DNA of 64,000 nucleotides, taken from positions 811,001-875,000 of the forward strand of contig NZ_JACHNC010000001.1 in assembly GCF_014205215.1 (NCBI RefSeq), written 5' to 3'. The stretch is from Actinoplanes lobatus. Lineage in GTDB: Bacteria; Actinomycetota; Actinomycetes; Mycobacteriales; Micromonosporaceae. Position numbers and translations under genes: made by a program. Of this stretch, positions 26,356 to 35,785 are shown in pieces (position 1 is the stretch's first letter; each line of letters opens with the position of its first letter). Under the pieces are notes generated by a model. It had not been told where the DNA came from and made no database searches. It worked only from the letters and a program-made list of their open reading frames with translations.

Positions 26356-27816
26356 GTGGTGACCACCCGCCTGCCGAGCGCAGGATTCTCGATCACGATT
26401 CGCATCGCCGTAACCGCGGACGCCTCGTCCATCGGCCGGCTCACCACCTGCGTGGGTGAGGCCGGGGCGATCGTGACGGCGCTGGACGTGGTGGACTCCG
26501 ACCCCACCCACGTGCTGGTCGACCTCACCTGTGACACCGCCGACGCCGCGCACGCCGACCAGGTCGTCAAGCAGTTGGAGGACCAGGACGGGGTGGACGT
26601 CCGCAAGGTGTCCGACCGCACGTTCCTGCTGCACCTGGGCGGCAAGATCGAGGTGTCGTCGAAGGTCGCGCTGCGCAACCGGGACGAGCTGTCCCGCGCG
26701 TACACCCCGGGGGTGGCTCGGGTCTGCATGGCGATCGCGGAGAACCCGGCGGACGCCCGCCGCCTCACCATCAAGCGCAACACGGTCGCCGTGGTCAGCG
26801 ACGGCTCGGCCGTGCTCGGCCTGGGCAACATCGGGCCGGCCGCGGCGATGCCGGTGATGGAGGGCAAGGCCGCGCTGTTCAAGCGGTTCGGCGGTGTGGA
26901 CGCCTGGCCGGTGGTGCTGGACACGCAGGACACCGACGAGATCGTGGCCATCGTGAAGGCGATCGCCCCGGCCTACGGCGGCATCAACCTGGAGGACATC
27001 GCGGCGCCGCGGTGCTTCGAGATCGAGGCGCGGCTGCGTGAGCTGCTGGACATCCCGGTCTTCCACGACGACCAGCACGGCACCGCGATCTGCGTGCTGG
27101 CCGCGCTCACCAACGCGATGCGGGTGGTGGGCAAGCGGATGGAGGACGTGAAGGTGGTCGTGTCCGGCGCCGGCGCGGCCGGCACCGCGATCATGAAGCT
27201 GCTGATGCGGCAGGGGGTGGGCGACATCATCGCCTACGACCGCCGGGGCGCCCTGCACCGTGGCATGCCCGGCCTGAACGAGTCGATGCAGTGGCTGGCC
27301 GACCACACCAACCGGGAGAACTACTCCGGCGACCTGCCCGGCGCGATCGCCGGGGCGGACGTCTTCATCGGCGTCTCCGCGCCGAACCTGCTCACCGGCG
27401 ACGACATCGCCCGGATGGCGGACAGGGCGATCGTGTTCGCGATGGCCAACCCGGACCCGGAGGTCGACCCGCGGGAGGCCCGCAAGCACGCCGCGATCGT
27501 CGCGACCGGCCGCTCCGACCAGCCCAACCAGATCAACAACGTGCTGGCCTTCCCGGGCGTCTTCCGCGGCCTGCTGGACGCCGGCGCCGAGGAGTTCACC
27601 GAGGAGATGGCGCTGGCCGCGGCCCGGGCCATCGCCGACGTGGTGGGCGAGGACAAGCTCAACCCCACGGTGATCATCCCGAGCGTCTTCGACCAGCGGG
27701 TCACCCCGGCGGTGGCGGCGGCGATCCGCGCGGTGGTCCGCGGCGGGCACGCCCCGTCCAATTCCGCGGCCCTTCCGGAGTCGGAGCTCGACAAGGCCCC
27801 GGAGACGACCTTTTAA
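26356..27816 (+). CDS. NAD-dependent malic enzyme with N-terminal ACT domain
   Basis: 486 residues. An ACT-like regulatory domain (about 10-85: [20 protein letters not shown]) precedes the malic enzyme core. The core shows AYTPGVARV, the catalytic lysine in [12 protein letters not shown], metal-site DDQHGTA, and the Rossmann motif [13 protein letters not shown]. It oxidatively decarboxylates malate to pyruvate, linking the TCA cycle to gluconeogenesis or NAD(P)H supply. The ACT domain implies allosteric control by a small ligand such as an amino acid. GTG start with GGAGGGA upstream; terminated by the hairpin at 27817-27863. Confidence 0.92.
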   Translation: MVTTRLPSAGFSITIRIAVTADASSIGRLTTCVGEAGAIVTALDVVDSDPTHVLVDLTCDTADAAHADQVVKQLEDQDGVDVRKVSDRTFLLHLGGKIEVSSKVALRNRDELSRAYTPGVARVCMAIAENPADARRLTIKRNTVAVVSDGSAVLGLGNIGPAAAMPVMEGKAALFKRFGGVDAWPVVLDTQDTDEIVAIVKAIAPAYGGINLEDIAAPRCFEIEARLRELLDIPVFHDDQHGTAICVLAALTNAMRVVGKRMEDVKVVVSGAGAAGTAIMKLLMRQGVGDIIAYDRRGALHRGMPGLNESMQWLADHTNRENYSGDLPGAIAGADVFIGVSAPNLLTGDDIARMADRAIVFAMANPDPEVDPREARKHAAIVATGRSDQPNQINNVLAFPGVFRGLLDAGAEEFTEEMALAAARAIADVVGEDKLNPTVIIPSVFDQRVTPAVAAAIRAVVRGGHAPSNSAALPESELDKAPETTF

Positions 27817-27863
27817 ACCTTTTGCCGGGTACGGGGACGCGCACCCGTACCCGGTGAAAAGGT
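27817..27863. terminator. Bidirectional terminator after malic enzyme
   Basis: An imperfect stem of about 18 base pairs (27817-27834 with 27843-27863) has T- and A-rich bases at its foot. It separates the convergent malic-enzyme and GDPD genes and nearly touches both stops. Confidence 0.75.
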
Positions 27864-27864
27864 C

Positions 27865-28605
27865 CTACTCCGCGCCCGCCCAGCCGGTGAGCTCGCCGAC
27901 CAGGTCGGTGATCAGGCCGGACACACCCGCGTCCACCAGGGGACGCCACTGGGCCATGTCGTTGGGGGTCCACGGCATCACGCCGATCCCGGCCGCGGCC
28001 AGCCCGGCCATCGTCTCCGGGCCGTGCAGCACGTCCTCCACCGACGGGTTCGTGCAGGCCACGCCCAGCTCCCGGGACAGTTCGACGGTCTCCGCGTCGA
28101 ACCGGAACAGCAGCAGCCCGCGCCGCACCTCGGGCGCCACGTCACGGACCTTGCGGACCACGTCGGCGTCGAAGCTCTGCAACACCGAGCGGCCCAGCAG
28201 GTCGCGCTCGGCGAGCTCGGCCACGATCGACTTCACCTCGTCGAGGGTGGCCGGCGGTTTGATCTCGACGAGGATCTCGGCCGGCCCGGGGGCGAGCAGG
28301 TCCAGGGTCTCGGCCAGCGTGGGCACCCGCAGCCCGGTGAACCCGGCGCCGAACCAGGAACCGGCGTCCAGCTCGGCGATCTCGTCGTAGGTCAGGTCCC
28401 AGACCCGGCCGGAGCCGTTCGTGGTCCGGTCGACCGTCCGGTCGTGGATCACCACGGGCACGGCGTCCCGGGTCACCCGGACGTCGAACTCGACGAAGGT
28501 GGCCCCGGCCCGCAGCGCGGCGGCGAAGGCGGGCAGCGTGTTCTCCGGGGCGACGGTCGAGTAGCCCCGGTGCGCGACTCGGTGCACTGCGGCGCGGGGC
28601 GGCAT
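27865..28605 (-). CDS. Glycerophosphodiester phosphodiesterase family protein
   Basis: 246 residues, a complete single GDPD TIM barrel. Catalytic and metal residues appear in order: HRGYSTVAPENT (His, Glu), FVEFDVRVTRD (Glu-Asp), IHDRTVDRTT (His), EILVEIKPP (Glu), and PWTPND near the end. The enzyme hydrolyses glycerophosphodiesters to glycerol 3-phosphate and an alcohol. No signal peptide is visible, so it should act in the cytoplasm. Its ATG overlaps the dapF stop as TGATG, so it is the third gene of a miaA-dapF-GDPD operon. Confidence 0.9.
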   Translation of the reverse strand: MPPRAAVHRVAHRGYSTVAPENTLPAFAAALRAGATFVEFDVRVTRDAVPVVIHDRTVDRTTNGSGRVWDLTYDEIAELDAGSWFGAGFTGLRVPTLAETLDLLAPGPAEILVEIKPPATLDEVKSIVAELAERDLLGRSVLQSFDADVVRKVRDVAPEVRRGLLLFRFDAETVELSRELGVACTNPSVEDVLHGPETMAGLAAAGIGVMPWTPNDMAQWRPLVDAGVSGLITDLVGELTGWAGAE

Positions 28606-29459
28606 CAGAGCACGGCCGCCGGGTCGACCTCGCCGTCGGCGACCAGCACGGCCGGGCCCTCCAGCCACCACCCGCCCTCGGCGTCGTGGGTCACCACCAG
28701 GCGGCCGCCGGGCAGGTCCACCGCGATCGAGCCGGTGGCCAGGCCGGCGTCGCGCAACGCCACCGCGCCGACCGCGAGCGCGCCCGTGCCGCAGGACTGG
28801 GTCTCGCCGGAGCCGCGCTCGTGGACCCGCATCCGGACGTGGCCGTCGGCCCCCTCGACCGGCTCGGCGGGCTGGACGAACTCGACGTTCACCCCGTGCG
28901 GGAAGACGGCCGGGTCGTGCAGCGGCGGGCGGGTCAGGTCGAGGGCGGCCAGCTCCGTCCCGTCGTGCAGACCGCAGACCAGGTGTGGGTTGCCGGTGTC
29001 CACGGCGACACCGGGCACGGTGAGGGCGCCGACGGTCGCCGTGCTTCCCGCGTACACCTTGGGGGTCGTCATCCGCGCACGGACCGTGCCGTCACCGATC
29101 AGGGTGACCAGGACGCCGGCCCGGGTGGCCACCGGAAGGCCCTCGGGGCCGGGCGTGGCGAGGCCGCGGTCCAGCAGGTAGCGCACGAAGACGCGCAGGC
29201 CGTTGCCGCACATCTCGGCGATCGAGCCGTCGCTGTTGCGGTAGTCCATGAACCACTCGGCCTCGGCGGCGAACCCGGCGGCCTCGGGATGTTCGGCGCT
29301 GCGGACCACCCGGAGCACACCGTCGCCGCCGATCCCCCGGCGGCGGTCGCAGAGCGCCGCGACGAGCTCCGCGGTCAGGTCGAGCTCCCCGAACGGGTCG
29401 GGGATGATGACGAAGTCGTTGCCGGTCCCGTGGCCTTTGGTGAAACGCACGCCGCCCAT
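28605..29459 (-). CDS. dapF: Diaminopimelate epimerase
   Basis: 284 residues. It converts LL- to meso-diaminopimelate for lysine and peptidoglycan synthesis. The two active-site cysteines are visible in EMCGNGLR and QSCGTGA, together with the N-terminal GHGTGNDFVI motif and DTGNPHLV. The ATG at 29457-29459 overlaps the miaA stop (TGATG); an ATG one codon upstream is equally possible. The order miaA-dapF is conserved in actinobacteria. Confidence 0.95.
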   Translation of the reverse strand: MGGVRFTKGHGTGNDFVIIPDPFGELDLTAELVAALCDRRRGIGGDGVLRVVRSAEHPEAAGFAAEAEWFMDYRNSDGSIAEMCGNGLRVFVRYLLDRGLATPGPEGLPVATRAGVLVTLIGDGTVRARMTTPKVYAGSTATVGALTVPGVAVDTGNPHLVCGLHDGTELAALDLTRPPLHDPAVFPHGVNVEFVQPAEPVEGADGHVRMRVHERGSGETQSCGTGALAVGAVALRDAGLATGSIAVDLPGGRLVVTHDAEGGWWLEGPAVLVADGEVDPAAVL

Positions 29460-30382
29460 CATCCCGCAAGCGCGATCGCCTCCGCCACGAGCTTCGGATC
29501 CGCCCCGTCCAGCCAGGTGATCGAGGGGTCGCGCCGGAACCAGGACCGCTGCCGGCGGACGAACCGGCGGGTGCCCTGGACGGTGTCCGCCTTCGCCTGC
29601 TCCTCGGTCAGCGCGCCGTCGATCTGGGCGAGCGCCTGCTGGTACCCGAGCGCACGGGAGGCGGTCCGGCCCTCCCGGATCCCGGTCAGGCCCCGCACCT
29701 CGCCGATCAGCCCGGCCGCCCACATCAGGTCGACCCGCAGCGCGATCCGCTCGTCCAGCGCGGCGGTGTCCCGGTCGACGCCGATCTGCACCGACTCGTA
29801 GACCGGCCGCGGATCGGGCAGGCTCGCGGTGAACGGCAGCCCGGTCAGCTCGATCACCTCCAGGGCGCGGACGATCCGGCGGCCGTTGCTCGGCAGGATC
29901 TTGGCGGCGGCCGCCGGGTCGCGCTCGGCGAGCCGGGCGTGCAGCGCCGCCGGGCCGGCCGCGGTCAGCTCCTGTTCGAGCCGGGCCCGGATCTCCGGGT
30001 CGGTGCCCGGGAACTCGAAGTCCTCCAGGACCGCCCGGACGTACAGGCCGGAGCCGCCGACCAGCAGCGGCACCCGGCCGCGGGCGAACACGTCGTCGAT
30101 CGCGGCCCGGGCCAGCCGCTGGTACTCGGCGACCGCGGCGGGCTCGGTCACGTCCCAGATGTCGAGCAGATGGTGCGGCACGCCCTCGCGCTCGGCCGCG
30201 GTGAGCTTGGCGGTGCCGATGTCCATCCCGCGGTAGAGCTGCATCGAGTCGGCGTTGATCACCTCGCCGTCCAGCACGTGGGCGAGGGCGATGCTCAGCG
30301 CGGATTTGCCGGCCGCCGTCGGACCGACGACGGTGACCACCCGCTGACCTGTCCGGAACCGCACCGGCCAACCGTAGGACAC
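29459..30382 (-). CDS. miaA: tRNA dimethylallyltransferase
   Basis: 307 residues. It adds the dimethylallyl group to A37 of tRNAs that read UNN codons; MiaB at 44-46 kb does the next step. Visible are the P-loop GPTAAGKSALSIALA, the DSMQLYRGMDIGTAK motif, the LVGGSGLY segment, and the tRNA-binding ALGYQQAL region. Length is normal. In Mycobacterium miaA and miaB lie within a few genes; here about 14 kb separates them, most of it the accessory island. Confidence 0.95.
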   Translation of the reverse strand: MSYGWPVRFRTGQRVVTVVGPTAAGKSALSIALAHVLDGEVINADSMQLYRGMDIGTAKLTAAEREGVPHHLLDIWDVTEPAAVAEYQRLARAAIDDVFARGRVPLLVGGSGLYVRAVLEDFEFPGTDPEIRARLEQELTAAGPAALHARLAERDPAAAAKILPSNGRRIVRALEVIELTGLPFTASLPDPRPVYESVQIGVDRDTAALDERIALRVDLMWAAGLIGEVRGLTGIREGRTASRALGYQQALAQIDGALTEEQAKADTVQGTRRFVRRQRSWFRRDPSITWLDGADPKLVAEAIALAG

Positions 30383-30544
30383 CGTTGTGTCACGGTCGTC
30401 GGCGGGAGCTTTCCCCTAACCGGGTTGGACCTGTGACAATGCGCGAGAAAGAATGCCGTTGGGAAGTTGGCATTCGAGGCTGCGCTATGGCGGTGGCCGA
30501 GGGTCCGGTTGGACCTGCGGCGCCGGGAGAACGAGGATGAGCTC

Positions 30545-31753
30545 ATGAACGACTGGACGGCCTTCGGGCGCGTGGATGCCGACGGCACCGTGTACGTGAA
30601 GACCGCCGAGGGCGACCGTGTGGTCGGCTCCTGGCAGGCGGGCACCCCTGAGGAGGGGCTCGCGCACTTCGCCCGGCGATTCGACGACCTGGTGACCGAG
30701 GTCGACCTCGTCGAGGCTCGCCTCAAGTCCGGCGCGGCGGACGCGGCCCACTCGCTGAGCAGCGTGAAGCGGCTGCGGACCCAGCTCGACGAGGCCCACG
30801 TGGTGGGTGACATCGACGGTCTCGCGGCCCGCCTGGACCGGCTCGCCACCCTCGCCGAGGAGAAGGCCGGTGAGGCCCGCGCGGCCCGCGAGGTGGCCCG
30901 CACCGAGGCGGTGGCCCGCAAGACCGCCCTGGTCGAGGAGGCGGAGAAGATCGCCGCCGACGCCACCGGGTGGAAGTCGGCGGGAGACCGGCTCAAGGAG
31001 ATCCTCGACGAGTGGAAGACGATCCGCGGCGTCGACAAGAAGACCGACGGCGAGCTGTGGAAGCGGTTCGCCGCCGCCCGGGACGGCTTCACCCGCCGCC
31101 GGGGCGCCCACTTCGCCACCCTCGACGGCCAGCGCAAGCAGGCGCAGACCGCCAAGGAGGAACTGGTCACCGAGGCGGAGAGCCTGGCCGAGTCGACCGA
31201 GTGGTCGAGCACCGCCAACCGGCTCAAGGAGCTGATGACCGAGTGGAAGTCGGCGCCGCGCGCCGCGAAGGAGGCCGAGCAGCGCCTCTGGGAGCGCTTC
31301 CGGGCCGCTCAGGACGCCTTCTTCACCCGGCGCAGCGAGGTCTTCTCGGCCCGTGACGCGGAGTACCAGGGCAACCTGGAGAAGAAGCAGGCGATCCTGT
31401 CCGAGGTCGAGGCCATCGACGTCGACGCCGACCCGCGCGGCGCGCAGAACCGCATGCGGGACGCGCAGGCCTCCTGGCACGACGCCGGCCGGGTGCCCCG
31501 GGAGGCCGCCGCCTCGCTGGACCGCCGCTGGCGGGCCGCCGAGGAGCGGATCCGGGTGGCGATGGACTCGGCGTGGCGCAAGACCAGCCCGCAGGACAAC
31601 CCGCTGCTGCGGCAGATGCGCGAGCAGGTCGCCGAGGCCGAGGAGAAGCTGGCCCGCGCCCGTTCCGCCGGCGACAACCGGCGGATCAAGGAGGCCGAGC
31701 AGGCGCTCGCCTCGAAGAAGCAGTTCCTCGCTCTGGCCGAGCAGGCGAACTGA
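30545..31753 (+). CDS. DUF349 domain-containing protein
   Basis: 402 residues from the ATG at 30545. It has repeated DUF349 units of about 70 residues: KSAGDRLKEILDEWKTI...ELWKRFAAARDGFTRR, then STANRLKELMTEWKSAP...RLWERFRAAQDAFFTRR, and a third weaker one. Each is helical with a Trp/Arg-Phe pattern, and the C-terminus is a coiled coil (EAEEKLARARSAGDN). The family is cytoplasmic and of unknown function. It corresponds by type and place to mycobacterial Rv2731, whose neighbour is close to miaB, so this gene marks the left edge of the island. Confidence 0.85.
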   Translation: MNDWTAFGRVDADGTVYVKTAEGDRVVGSWQAGTPEEGLAHFARRFDDLVTEVDLVEARLKSGAADAAHSLSSVKRLRTQLDEAHVVGDIDGLAARLDRLATLAEEKAGEARAAREVARTEAVARKTALVEEAEKIAADATGWKSAGDRLKEILDEWKTIRGVDKKTDGELWKRFAAARDGFTRRRGAHFATLDGQRKQAQTAKEELVTEAESLAESTEWSSTANRLKELMTEWKSAPRAAKEAEQRLWERFRAAQDAFFTRRSEVFSARDAEYQGNLEKKQAILSEVEAIDVDADPRGAQNRMRDAQASWHDAGRVPREAAASLDRRWRAAEERIRVAMDSAWRKTSPQDNPLLRQMREQVAEAEEKLARARSAGDNRRIKEAEQALASKKQFLALAEQAN

Positions 31754-31770
31754 TTTCACGCTCCGGTGAC

Positions 31771-31801
31771 GGGGGCGACGGACCACTGGTCCGTCGCCCC
31801 C
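31771..31801 (+). terminator. Intrinsic terminator after the DUF349 gene
   Basis: A 13-base stem (31771-31783 with 31789-31801, GGGGGCGACGGAC arm) is followed by GTTTCT, beginning 17 bases after the stop codon. Confidence 0.85.
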
Positions 31802-31995
31802 GTTTCTCGTGTACCCGATTGTGCCCTCCGATCGTTCCGCTGTGGAGGGTCGCGCGATTTTTCCGGCCCGTTGCGCTACTTTGGAGCGTCGTCGAGGTTG
31901 GTACCTTGACGAGTGCGACATCATGAGGGAGCCGGCACCGCCGCGTGCCTTCTCGGTGCGGTCGGCGAGGTCCGCAGAGATGGTGGTGTGCACCA

Positions 31996-33897
31996 GTGAG
32001 GATCGAACCGCGACAGCACCTGCTGGAGACGTGGAAAGCGACGGTCCAGAGTTCCTGGCGCGACGGCGCCTGGCACTGGGGCGGCCGGGACGGATCGAAT
32101 TCGATCAGTGATGCCGAGCAGTTGCTCTGCATCCTCCTGCCGGCGACCCAGGTGGGCCCGTTCGGGCTGGACCGGCCGAACGCCACGGCCGACGCCATGC
32201 TGGAAGCGCTCCGCCCGCTCGGCGACGAGAAGACCATCCCGCTGAACCTGGTGCGGATCGCCACGGAGTATTTCACCCGGTATGTGGACAACGACCGGCC
32301 GATATTCTCCGGTGGCAGCTACTACAAGCCCGACGACGGCGCGAAGCTGACCGAGGTCCAGCAGACCCGCGACATCGTGGACTCGTTCGCCATCTCGGTC
32401 ACCCTCTCCCTGGCCACCATCGGTTTCGTCCGGATCTTCCGGCAGTCGGTCACCCGGATGGGGCTGCGCCGCGAGCTGCGGCAGCTGGAGCGGCTGGCCA
32501 GCACCCGGCTCACCGCGGCGATGGTCGGCCTGCTGCGCAGCTTCTCCACACACGTCTTCGAGGCCGACGACGACCCGGGGCAGATCCTGCTGCAGACCGT
32601 CAACAAGGCGGGCCTGCCGTCCAAGACGGTGGTCAACCAGTTCCGCTCGGTGCTCCAGGAGACCATCGCGTCGTTCAACGAGGTGCTGATCGGGTCGGGC
32701 CAGACCGAGAACCTGGAGAGCGCCAACGCCCTGTTCGAGTGCGGTTGGTCCTGGGGCATCGTCAAGGACGCCCCGGCCGTCCCCCTGGAGTACAAATCGT
32801 CCGGCCGGGAGAAGGAGAGCACCTCCGCCGGCGCCCCGGACGAGCCGGCGGAGGAGATCGGCCCGCAGCCCGACGGGGTGGCGGAGAACAAGCCGTACCT
32901 CTACTTCACCGTGGTGGCGGTCGACGCCATCGAGGACCTCTTCTCCGAACGGACCCGGGTGCTGGGCCTGCTCAACGAGGAGCAGCAGCGTCTCTCCCGT
33001 GCCCTCCAGCTGCGCTGGGATCTCACCCTCACCTACTGGGCCACGGTCGCCACCTTCGGCGGCGGCCCGGTGTGGCCGCTGGAGGACCCGCCCTGGCAGA
33101 CCACCGACGGCCTGCGCAGCGAGTACTACACCCTCCTGGTGACCTCGATCGTCGTCAAGGACCTGGTCCGTAAGCGCGGCTCGGACACCCGCCTGGCCCG
33201 GATCGGCTCGGTCCTGTCCGACCTGGCCAACGAGGCCCGGGTGACCCGCAAGCACCGGCCCGGCGACTCCGGGGTCAAGCTGCACGCCCCCGGCCTCCGG
33301 GTCTCCCTGGAGGGCAGTCTCGAGGACTCGCCGGACGACAAGGCCAACGCGGTCTGGTTCGTCGGCGAGTTCGCCTCGCTGCTGCTCCAGCGGTGCATCG
33401 CGATCGCCGGCCTGCTGAGCGACGTGGAGGAGCGGGCCGTGCTCCTGCGCCTCGCCGACCGGGTGTGGGACCATCTCGCCCGCCGCCGCCTCATCGAGAC
33501 CGAACACCGGAAGTTGTGGGACCAGCCGGCGCTGATCTTCGACGATCTGCCGGAGTACGAAACCCCCTCCTGGTACTACACCGAACGGGTGGTCGCCGGC
33601 CTGGTGAGCGCGGCGAACCTGCTGAGCGAGGAGCCGCTCGTCAACGACCGGCTCGTGGTCCGCGCCTTCGACCTGCTCTACGAAGCCGAGCACCTGTACG
33701 ACATGGAGCTCATGCGGGGCTCCGCCGATGCCAGCCTCGAGGTGATGGACGTCTTGACCGAGATCCGGGCCAAACTCGAGCGGGCCCGTGCCATCGCCCG
33801 TACCCGGCCGGGGGCCGCCTCCGCCCTGGTGAACTGGGTCCTGATGGAACTCGACGGCCTCGAGGCCGTCCGGCACAGCGAGAGCACGGCGATCTGA
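31996..33897 (+). CDS. SCO2524 family protein
   Basis: 633 residues from the GTG at 31996 (VRIEPRQHLLETW). I recognise the family by its opening, especially WHWGGRDGSNSISDAEQLLC, then IATEYFTRYVD, FECGWSWGIVKDAP, LGLLNEEQQRLSRALQLRWD and the late ETPSWYYTERVV. It is known from streptomycetes and other filamentous actinomycetes and always sits in a cluster with the SCO2523, SCO2522 and SCO2521 families. It has no signal peptide, no clear enzyme motif and no membrane span; it looks like a large helical scaffold. Its TGA overlaps the next ATG. A weak promoter (TTTGGA-N16-TACCTT) ends at 31907. Function unknown. Confidence 0.8.
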   Translation: MRIEPRQHLLETWKATVQSSWRDGAWHWGGRDGSNSISDAEQLLCILLPATQVGPFGLDRPNATADAMLEALRPLGDEKTIPLNLVRIATEYFTRYVDNDRPIFSGGSYYKPDDGAKLTEVQQTRDIVDSFAISVTLSLATIGFVRIFRQSVTRMGLRRELRQLERLASTRLTAAMVGLLRSFSTHVFEADDDPGQILLQTVNKAGLPSKTVVNQFRSVLQETIASFNEVLIGSGQTENLESANALFECGWSWGIVKDAPAVPLEYKSSGREKESTSAGAPDEPAEEIGPQPDGVAENKPYLYFTVVAVDAIEDLFSERTRVLGLLNEEQQRLSRALQLRWDLTLTYWATVATFGGGPVWPLEDPPWQTTDGLRSEYYTLLVTSIVVKDLVRKRGSDTRLARIGSVLSDLANEARVTRKHRPGDSGVKLHAPGLRVSLEGSLEDSPDDKANAVWFVGEFASLLLQRCIAIAGLLSDVEERAVLLRLADRVWDHLARRRLIETEHRKLWDQPALIFDDLPEYETPSWYYTERVVAGLVSAANLLSEEPLVNDRLVVRAFDLLYEAEHLYDMELMRGSADASLEVMDVLTEIRAKLERARAIARTRPGAASALVNWVLMELDGLEAVRHSESTAI

Positions 33898-34814
33898 TGT
33901 TCGTTTTCGCCGCGTCCGACAAAGGCGGCACCGGTCGTTCGGTGACCAGCAGCAACCTGCTGTACCGCAGCGCCCTCCAGGGGAACGACGTCTGTTACCT
34001 CGACTTCGACTTCGGCTCGCCGACGGCCGGCGCCATCTTCGGCATCGAGCGCGCGGAGAACGGCACGACCAGCGGTTCCGGCATGCACCGGTTCCTGCTC
34101 CAGGAGGTCTATCAACCGGAGCGGGTCGACGTCTGGACCGCCACCGACCGGCGCGGGATCCGGGACGGGCAGGCCAACACCGGCCGCCTGGTCCTGCTGC
34201 CCGGTGACGTGGGCGGCGGCGACTTCCCGGACCGCGCCGACCTGGTGGGCCGGTGCCTCGAACTGTTCCTGCGGCTCAACGAGGAGTTCAGCCTCTGCAT
34301 GGTGGACCTGAGCGCGGGCCGCAACCTGGCCGTCGAGATGGTGCTCAAGGTGACCGCCATGCCCGAGATGCAGAAGATCACCAGTCGCTGGCTGGTGTAC
34401 CACCGGTGGACCCGGCAGCACGTGGTGGCGGCGGGCGGGCTGGTGAACGGTCCACGCGGGCTGCTCACGATCGCCGAGAAGTCCGGGCACGACCGGCAGC
34501 AGTTCGCCAACAACCTGCGCTACGTGCGTACCGCGGTGATCGATCCGGCGCCGTCGACCCAGAGCGGCCTCACCGCGAAACAGGGCATTTGGCTCGATGA
34601 GTGCAATCGACGGCTCACTCGATTGGCTGGAGAGCACCAAGTCGGCAAAAATCTATTACTAGGGTCCGTACCACTCGATCCCATGCTCCAATGGCAAGAA
34701 CAGTTGATCACTGACAAAGACGTGGTGAGCGGCGTCGCGAACCAGGAGACCCGGAACGCGTTCGACTTGCTGGCGAGGCGCCTCGTCGACGACTCCTCTT
34801 GGGAGACCCTATGA
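33897..34814 (+). CDS. SCO2523 family variant P-loop protein (ParA/MinD-like)
   Basis: 305 residues from the ATG that overlaps the previous stop (TGATG). The N-terminus ASDKGGTGRSVTSSNLL is a deviant Walker A of ParA/MinD proteins, but the lysine of GKS/GKT is arginine (KGGTGRS, residues 9-15). CYLDFDFGSPTAG takes the place of the switch I/Walker A' aspartate region, and FSLCMVDLSAGRNLAVEMV is the Walker B/switch II area. The remaining signalling lysine (KGG) is kept. NTP binding or hydrolysis is probably altered. Its TGA overlaps the next ATG, so three proteins are made stoichiometrically. Function unknown. Confidence 0.85.
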   Translation: MFVFAASDKGGTGRSVTSSNLLYRSALQGNDVCYLDFDFGSPTAGAIFGIERAENGTTSGSGMHRFLLQEVYQPERVDVWTATDRRGIRDGQANTGRLVLLPGDVGGGDFPDRADLVGRCLELFLRLNEEFSLCMVDLSAGRNLAVEMVLKVTAMPEMQKITSRWLVYHRWTRQHVVAAGGLVNGPRGLLTIAEKSGHDRQQFANNLRYVRTAVIDPAPSTQSGLTAKQGIWLDECNRRLTRLAGEHQVGKNLLLGSVPLDPMLQWQEQLITDKDVVSGVANQETRNAFDLLARRLVDDSSWETL

Positions 34815-35785
34815 CGGTCGCGCTGCACCGCATGGATTACCGGGAGCAGGCGACGGAGTATGTCGCCCCCTCCGTCGGCCTGTCGCACGTCTCACTGGAG
34901 CTCGGCCACCTCTACATGGAGGACCTGCAGGCCCGGGAGGGTGAGAGCAGGCTGGCGGACTACTTCGTGAGTGTGTACCCCTGGGTCAAGGCCATCGAGT
35001 CGATGGGCCGCTGGGGCACCACCTCGCCACGGATCAGCACCTGCTTTCTGATCGACGACTACTTCAGCCGCCTCGACGAGCCGGGCGTCATCATCAAGAA
35101 GGTCGTCGACGCGGCCGCGAAGAGCGGACTGTCCATCGACTACATCGCCCGTGAGTCGAGCTGTGCCGAGTTCGGCGACACCCGGCTGGCCCAGCTGGTG
35201 TTCGACCAGATCGTCCCGGAGCCGCTGCGGGGCGCCAACGGTGGCCGGCCCACCGTCAAGGACAGCGGCTGGCTGTCGAACGGGCGGCGCTCCCCCAACA
35301 CCGCGGCGGCCCCGGCGATGGCCGCGGAACCGTGGCAGAGCCCGGAGCAGACCGCGGCGAACCGGCACTCCGTCTTCATGGACGTGGAGATCCGCGACGA
35401 CGAGCTGTGGTCCTGCTCGTTCCTGGCGTCGGTGTGGCAACTGCTCCGGCTGGGCCTGCTCCGGCCGGAGGAGAAGCAGCTCACCAAGCCGGTCCGGGTC
35501 GACGGTGACTATCCGAGCGACTGGTCCGACCTGCCGCCGGTGATCAAGCTGACCGACACGAAGAACTCGTTCTGCGCGTACCGGAGCTTCTCGATCCTGC
35601 CGACCCGGTTCATGGAGATCGAAATGGCGGCGCGCACCGTGCTGCACCAGGTCCGGGTCGATCCCCTGATCATGGAGGACCTGGAGACCCGGGCCGCGCC
35701 GGAGAGCATCGAGCTGCCGCCGACCATCCTGGACCGGATCGACTACGCCTTCATCAACGACTGGACCCCGGCCAGCGGTCGCTGA
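34811..35785 (+). CDS. SCO2522 family protein
   Basis: 324 residues from the ATG overlapping the P-loop gene stop (ATGA). Family features are GLSHVSLELGHLYMEDL at the N-terminus, PRISTCFLIDDYFSR, IDYIARESSCAEF, and RHSVFMDVEIRDDELWSCSF followed by ASVWQLLRLGLLR. There is no signal peptide or membrane helix and I can name no catalytic motif, although the CFLIDDYF segment with paired aspartates may be a binding site. The last 32 bases overlap, tail to tail, the 3' end of the STAND gene on the other strand. Confidence 0.8.
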   Translation: MTVALHRMDYREQATEYVAPSVGLSHVSLELGHLYMEDLQAREGESRLADYFVSVYPWVKAIESMGRWGTTSPRISTCFLIDDYFSRLDEPGVIIKKVVDAAAKSGLSIDYIARESSCAEFGDTRLAQLVFDQIVPEPLRGANGGRPTVKDSGWLSNGRRSPNTAAAPAMAAEPWQSPEQTAANRHSVFMDVEIRDDELWSCSFLASVWQLLRLGLLRPEEKQLTKPVRVDGDYPSDWSDLPPVIKLTDTKNSFCAYRSFSILPTRFMEIEMAARTVLHQVRVDPLIMEDLETRAAPESIELPPTILDRIDYAFINDWTPASGR

